This document shows, piece by piece, positions 59,834-62,880 of a DNA stretch of 62,880 bases; within the stretch, counting starts at the first letter, position 1; the number at the start of each line of letters is the position of its first letter. The position numbers were made by a program, and so were the translations under genes. The notes below the pieces were generated by a model, which did no database searches, had not been told where the DNA came from, and was given only the letters and a program-made list of their open reading frames with translations. This DNA comes from DUOX01 sp050944015 (GTDB lineage: Bacteria > Bacillota > Clostridia > Oscillospirales > Oscillospiraceae), in NCBI GenBank assembly GCA_050944015.1, contig JBMNQG010000007.1, positions 1 to 62,880 of the forward strand, given 5' to 3'.

Positions 59834-59870
59834 AGTCTCAGCTCCCTGCCGTCCGTCTAATTTTGAGCCG

Positions 59871-60338
59871 TCAGGATAAGGCATTGGCATTCTGCGCCTC
59901 GCCACCGCTAACGTTGAAGGACACCACATCCTCCAGAATCTTGTTTTCCCGTTTTTCTTCTTCTTTTAAGTACTCCGCATACTGTTTCTGATAGAGCTTT
60001 TCCAGGGCCTTTATCTCCTTGTGAGCGGCAAAAAGCTCAGCCTTTTTGCGGTTGACTTCCATCTGGGCGCGTATTACGTCTTCCTGAGCAAGTTTTATCT
60101 TCTCCTGCAGCTCGTCAAAGTACGGCAGATAAAACTTTATCTTGCTTATGGTCATACCCTGCCTGATTTTGGCTTCAAAGGCCTGGCGCTCTTCCCGCAG
60201 CTTATTTTCAAGGGAGTCCCTTATTCTGGTCTTTTCAGCCAACGCCGCTTCCGCAGCCGAGTACTCCGCCAGAAGCTTGTCCTTCATGGTCTTCTTCAAT
60301 TGATACAGGGGATACAGGGAAAAAACAAACTTCCTCAT
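59871..60338 (-). CDS. fliJ: flagellar export protein FliJ
   Basis: A 155-residue coiled-coil stalk protein of the export ATPase, homologous to ATP-synthase gamma. The charged helical sequence FVFSLYPLYQLKKTMKDKLL and the following EYSAAEAALAEKTRIRDSLE fit FliJ, a low-identity family. It starts 1 base after the fliI stop, indicating coupling with the ATPase. Confidence 0.87.
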   Translation of the reverse strand: MRKFVFSLYPLYQLKKTMKDKLLAEYSAAEAALAEKTRIRDSLENKLREERQAFEAKIRQGMTISKIKFYLPYFDELQEKIKLAQEDVIRAQMEVNRKKAELFAAHKEIKALEKLYQKQYAEYLKEEEKRENKILEDVVSFNVSGGEAQNANALS

Positions 60339-60339
60339 T

Positions 60340-61653
60340 TTACTCCTCGCCTAAGGCAAATAATTCTTTTTTCACTTCTTCATATGTGGGTGATTCGTCT
60401 ATACCTTGTCGCAGGAATCTGTTTATCCTCGGGTTCAGCCTGATGGCTTCGTCTATCTCCGCGCTTGAGCCGCTCTTATATGCTCCTATGTCAATCAAGT
60501 CTTTCGCCTTCTTGTATACCGCCATAACGTTTTTTATGTATGATGCTTTTTCGTACTGCTCGGGGGGAACTATATCCTTCATAACACGGCTGACGCTCTC
60601 CAATACGTCTATGGCCGGGTAGTGGTTGCTGGTGGCCAGAGCCCTGGACAGCACAATATGGCCGTCCAGTATGCCTCTCACGGTATCGGCGATGGGCTCG
60701 TTCATGTCGTCGCCTTCAACCAGAACTGTATATAGGCCGGTTATGGAGCCTTTGTCCGAGGTGCCCGACCGCTCCAGCAGCTTGGGCAGGATTGAATACA
60801 CCGAAGGGGGAAAACCTCTTGAAATGGGGGGTTCCCTAACCGCCATCCCAATCTCACGCTGCGCCATGGCAAATCTGGTGACCGAGTCCATGAGCAGCAG
60901 GACCTTCAGGCCCTTGTCCCTGAAGTATTCCGCTATGCTGGTGCCCACCATGGCGGCTTTCAGGCGAAGGAGTGCCGGCTGGTCGGAGGTGGCTACAATC
61001 AGGACGGATTTTTTCAATCCCTGAGGTCCCAAGTCCTTCTCGATAAAATCCTTGACCTCGCGTCCGCGCTCCCCCACAAGGACTATAACGTTTACGTCGG
61101 CCACCGCATTCTGGGCTATCATGCCCAGGAGGGTGCTCTTTCCCACGCCGCTTCCCGCAAATATGCCAAGCCGCTGGCCCTGGCCCACGGTAAGGAGCCC
61201 GTCTATGGCCCGTATTCCAAGGGGAAACTCGTCCTTGATGCGGGTCCTGGCCAGAGGATTTGGCGGGGCGTTGTCAACAGGGTAATATGTAGCGGCACTT
61301 ATGGGACCTCCGCCGTCCATGGGCTTGCCCAGGGCGTTCAATACCCTTCCCACCAGCTCGTCTGATACCGGCACCTGCAGGGACTGTCCCGTGGAAACCA
61401 CCCTGCTGCCGAACCCTATGCCGTCCATGCCTCCAAAGGGCATTAGCAAAACCCTCTGGTCCTTAAAACCTACGGCCTCGGCTTCAACATAGCTGTCGCC
61501 AGTAGAGGGGTAAATCCGGCAGATGTCGCCCATGTTCACGGCGGGCCCGTTTGATTCCACCGTCAGCCCAACAACCTTCATAACCTTGCCGCTGTGCTCT
61601 ACGGTCTCCAGGTTACGGAGTTTGTTGTGATAGTATTGAAAGGTCTTGCCCAT
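60340..61653 (-). CDS. fliI: flagellar export ATPase FliI
   Basis: A 437-residue ATPase, F1-beta-like, that feeds substrates into the export gate. Walker A is GIFAGSGVGKSTLLGMIA near residue 160, Walker B is VLLLMDSVTRFAMAQREIG, and the ring contact GEPPISRG-like stretch reads VREPPISRGFPPSVY. The ATG at 61653 follows GAGGGG closely; an in-frame TTG four codons earlier abuts another purine tract. It is ordered fliH-fliI-fliJ. Confidence 0.95.
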   Translation of the reverse strand: MGKTFQYYHNKLRNLETVEHSGKVMKVVGLTVESNGPAVNMGDICRIYPSTGDSYVEAEAVGFKDQRVLLMPFGGMDGIGFGSRVVSTGQSLQVPVSDELVGRVLNALGKPMDGGGPISAATYYPVDNAPPNPLARTRIKDEFPLGIRAIDGLLTVGQGQRLGIFAGSGVGKSTLLGMIAQNAVADVNVIVLVGERGREVKDFIEKDLGPQGLKKSVLIVATSDQPALLRLKAAMVGTSIAEYFRDKGLKVLLLMDSVTRFAMAQREIGMAVREPPISRGFPPSVYSILPKLLERSGTSDKGSITGLYTVLVEGDDMNEPIADTVRGILDGHIVLSRALATSNHYPAIDVLESVSRVMKDIVPPEQYEKASYIKNVMAVYKKAKDLIDIGAYKSGSSAEIDEAIRLNPRINRFLRQGIDESPTYEEVKKELFALGEE

Positions 61654-61674
61654 TGAACCCCTCAATCCCCTTCG

Positions 61675-62454
61675 TCAAAAAAAAGCTTTCTCCACCTTCT
61701 CCAACTGCCTTCTTATGCTGTAATTCAGCACCTCGCCCTCCGATTCCACAACCAGGTCGCCTGGCGAGTAGCTTTCCTCCTCCACCACAATCACCTTGGC
61801 GTCGGCAGAGCCGGATAACGCCACCGGATTCTGGTTGTCAAAATATCTTTTATAATCTTCCGAGCCTACGTGAATGATTACCGTGCCCGTCTCTTTCAGG
61901 CGGTCCAGGGCATCGTTCACAAGACCCATGAAAACCTCGTCTGATTCTTCCAGCTTGACGTTAATTATTTTTTTGGCCACTTCCATTATGAGCGAAACCG
62001 CATCTTCGTGGATGCTGTCCACCAGTTCCCTGTACTGGCTCTTTAACTTGTTTTCAAGCTGCTGGAGCTGTATTGCTTCCTGGGCCTTCCGGGCCTCGGC
62101 TTCCGCCTTTGCCGCCTTCAGGCCCTGGGCGTATCCGTCCATTCTGGCCTCTTCCCGTATTTCCCCGGCCATATCCTGGGCTTCTTTGATTATTTCCTCG
62201 GCTTTTCGCCTCGCCTCTGCCTCTATGTTTTCCGCTTCCGCCCTTGCCCGGGCCAGAATTTGCTCGGTTTTTTCTTGGGCAGCATTTCTGGCGTTTCTGA
62301 TGATTTCCTTGGCCTGAAAATTAACGGCTTCCAGCCTTCTCCTTAATTCCGCGTCCACAGATTCCGATATTGAACGGGACCCGGAGACGTGGACCGGCTG
62401 GGTTTCGGCGGGTATGTACGTGACATACTGCCTGTCTATCCTAAATGAGGACAT
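61675..62454 (-). CDS. fliH: flagellar assembly protein FliH
   Basis: A 259-residue peripheral-stalk regulator of FliI. The middle is a long charged helix with E/A/K-rich repeats (ARAEAENIEAEARRKAEEII, then KAEAEARKAQEAIQ). The C-terminal domain (SIHEDAVSLIMEVAKKIINV) resembles the ATP-synthase delta/FliH fold. The ATG at 62454 has AGGAG 9 bases upstream, and the gene overlaps fliG by 14 bases. Confidence 0.9.
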   Translation of the reverse strand: MSSFRIDRQYVTYIPAETQPVHVSGSRSISESVDAELRRRLEAVNFQAKEIIRNARNAAQEKTEQILARARAEAENIEAEARRKAEEIIKEAQDMAGEIREEARMDGYAQGLKAAKAEAEARKAQEAIQLQQLENKLKSQYRELVDSIHEDAVSLIMEVAKKIINVKLEESDEVFMGLVNDALDRLKETGTVIIHVGSEDYKRYFDNQNPVALSGSADAKVIVVEEESYSPGDLVVESEGEVLNYSIRRQLEKVEKAFF

Positions 62455-62880
62455 CGCTGTCATCTCCTCTCGATACAATAATCTCACCGCTCTCTTCAAG
62501 CGATCTTACCGTATTGACAATCTTCTGCTGGGCCTCTTCCACATCACGCAGCCGCATCGGGCCCATAACTTGAAGGTCGTCCTCGATCATTTCCTGCAGT
62601 CTCTTGCTCAGGTTGCTCATTATGAAGTTCTTAACCTCTTCAGTAGCTCCCTTAAGCGCAATGGAGATAACCTGCTGGTCCACTTCCTTGAGGACCCTCT
62701 GTATAGCCTGTGTAGACAGCCTGGTAATGTCCTCGAATACGAACATGCTTCTTCTGATGTCCTCTGCCAGTTCCGCGTCTATCATGTCAAGGCTTTCAAG
62801 GATGTTCTTTTCCGTGCCCCTATCCACGCAGTTTATAATCTTTACAACGGCGTCCAGGCCGCCCACGGAGGTCTGGTCGG
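62441..62880 (-). CDS. fliG: flagellar motor switch protein FliG, N-terminus cut by window edge
   Basis: The C-terminal ~146 residues of FliG, the C-ring protein that contacts the MotA loop; the first ~190 residues are outside the window. QTSVGGLDAVVKIINCVDRG at the edge, MFVFEDITRLSTQAIQRVLK, and the torque helix VMGPMRLRDVEEAQQKIVNT with its conserved charged residues are diagnostic. It is the most upstream flagellar gene seen here; fliF should lie just outside. Confidence 0.95.
   Translation of the reverse strand, partial: DQTSVGGLDAVVKIINCVDRGTEKNILESLDMIDAELAEDIRRSMFVFEDITRLSTQAIQRVLKEVDQQVISIALKGATEEVKNFIMSNLSKRLQEMIEDDLQVMGPMRLRDVEEAQQKIVNTVRSLEESGEIIVSRGDDSDVLI

Noticed and set aside
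1..62880. CRISPR arrays, phage genes, insertion-sequence transposases, toxin-antitoxin pairs
   Set aside because: None was seen in a read of both strands; the gene content is core metabolism, cell wall, translation, sporulation and motility.

Overview
The window is chromosomal DNA of a spore-forming, flagellated, Gram-positive anaerobe of the class Clostridia. The evidence is spoIIE, an uninterrupted sigK, a Spo0A-type DNA-binding protein, an NfnAB-type ferredoxin/NAD(P) transhydrogenase, strong AGGAGG-type ribosome sites, sigma-A-type promoters, and a Bacillus/Clostridium-style fla/che gene cluster. Coding DNA looks moderately GC-rich for the group. Genus and species cannot be read from the sequence. 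No rRNA, tRNA, insertion sequence, phage or CRISPR array was seen.

Left part (1-16.9 kb): an S-adenosylhomocysteine/methylthioadenosine recycling pair (mtaD-ahcY); two small unknown genes; spoIIE with a Spo0A-like box at its promoter; a CYTH-domain protein; a cytidylate-kinase-like protein; nfnA-nfnB; cca; murC; a DEDDh exonuclease; and ddl-murF. Most are short transcription units bounded by clear intrinsic terminators.

Middle (16.9-34.4 kb): a 670-base non-coding island carries a hairpin repeat whose second copy lies at 30.1-30.3 kb. Next comes the conserved translation operon rimP-nusA-ylxR-ylxQ-infB-rbfA-nrnA-truB-ribF, with a promoter and attenuator-like leader before rimP. Upstream of it lie an unknown gene containing a perfect 16-bp parS site and the deleted remnant of a BMP-family binding protein. 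A Crp/Fnr regulator heads an ABC uptake cassette of unknown substrate. Two tandem VanY-type carboxypeptidases and sigK follow. Then come a stand-alone Spo0A effector-domain gene behind a sigma-D-type promoter, and an HD-domain gene that seems to start with ACG.

Right part (34.4 kb to the end): one continuous minus-strand motility region. In transcription order it holds fliG-fliH-fliI-fliJ-motE-like-fliK-flgD-flgE-flbD-motA-motB-fliL-fliM-fliY, an EAL-HDOD gene, flgB-flgC-fliE, fliO-fliP-fliQ-fliR-flhB-flhA, a PilZ gene and sigD. A sigma-D promoter then starts the late operon flgF-flgG-yvyF-flgM-flgN-flgK-flgL-(DUF6470)-fliW-csrA. Basal body, export gate, motor and switch are therefore followed by sigma-D, which would turn on rod/hook-junction genes, its own anti-sigma factor FlgM and the FliW/CsrA flagellin-translation switch. 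Flagellin, fliF, flhF, flhG and cheY are not in the window. The flgB-flgC-fliE block and the EAL-HDOD gene occupy the place where Bacillus has cheY.

The leads most worth a second look are the Spo0A-like protein with a motility-type promoter placed between sigK and the flagellar cluster, the dispersed two-hairpin repeat, the intragenic parS site, the BMP remnant coupled to an unknown gene, and the apparent ACG start codon.
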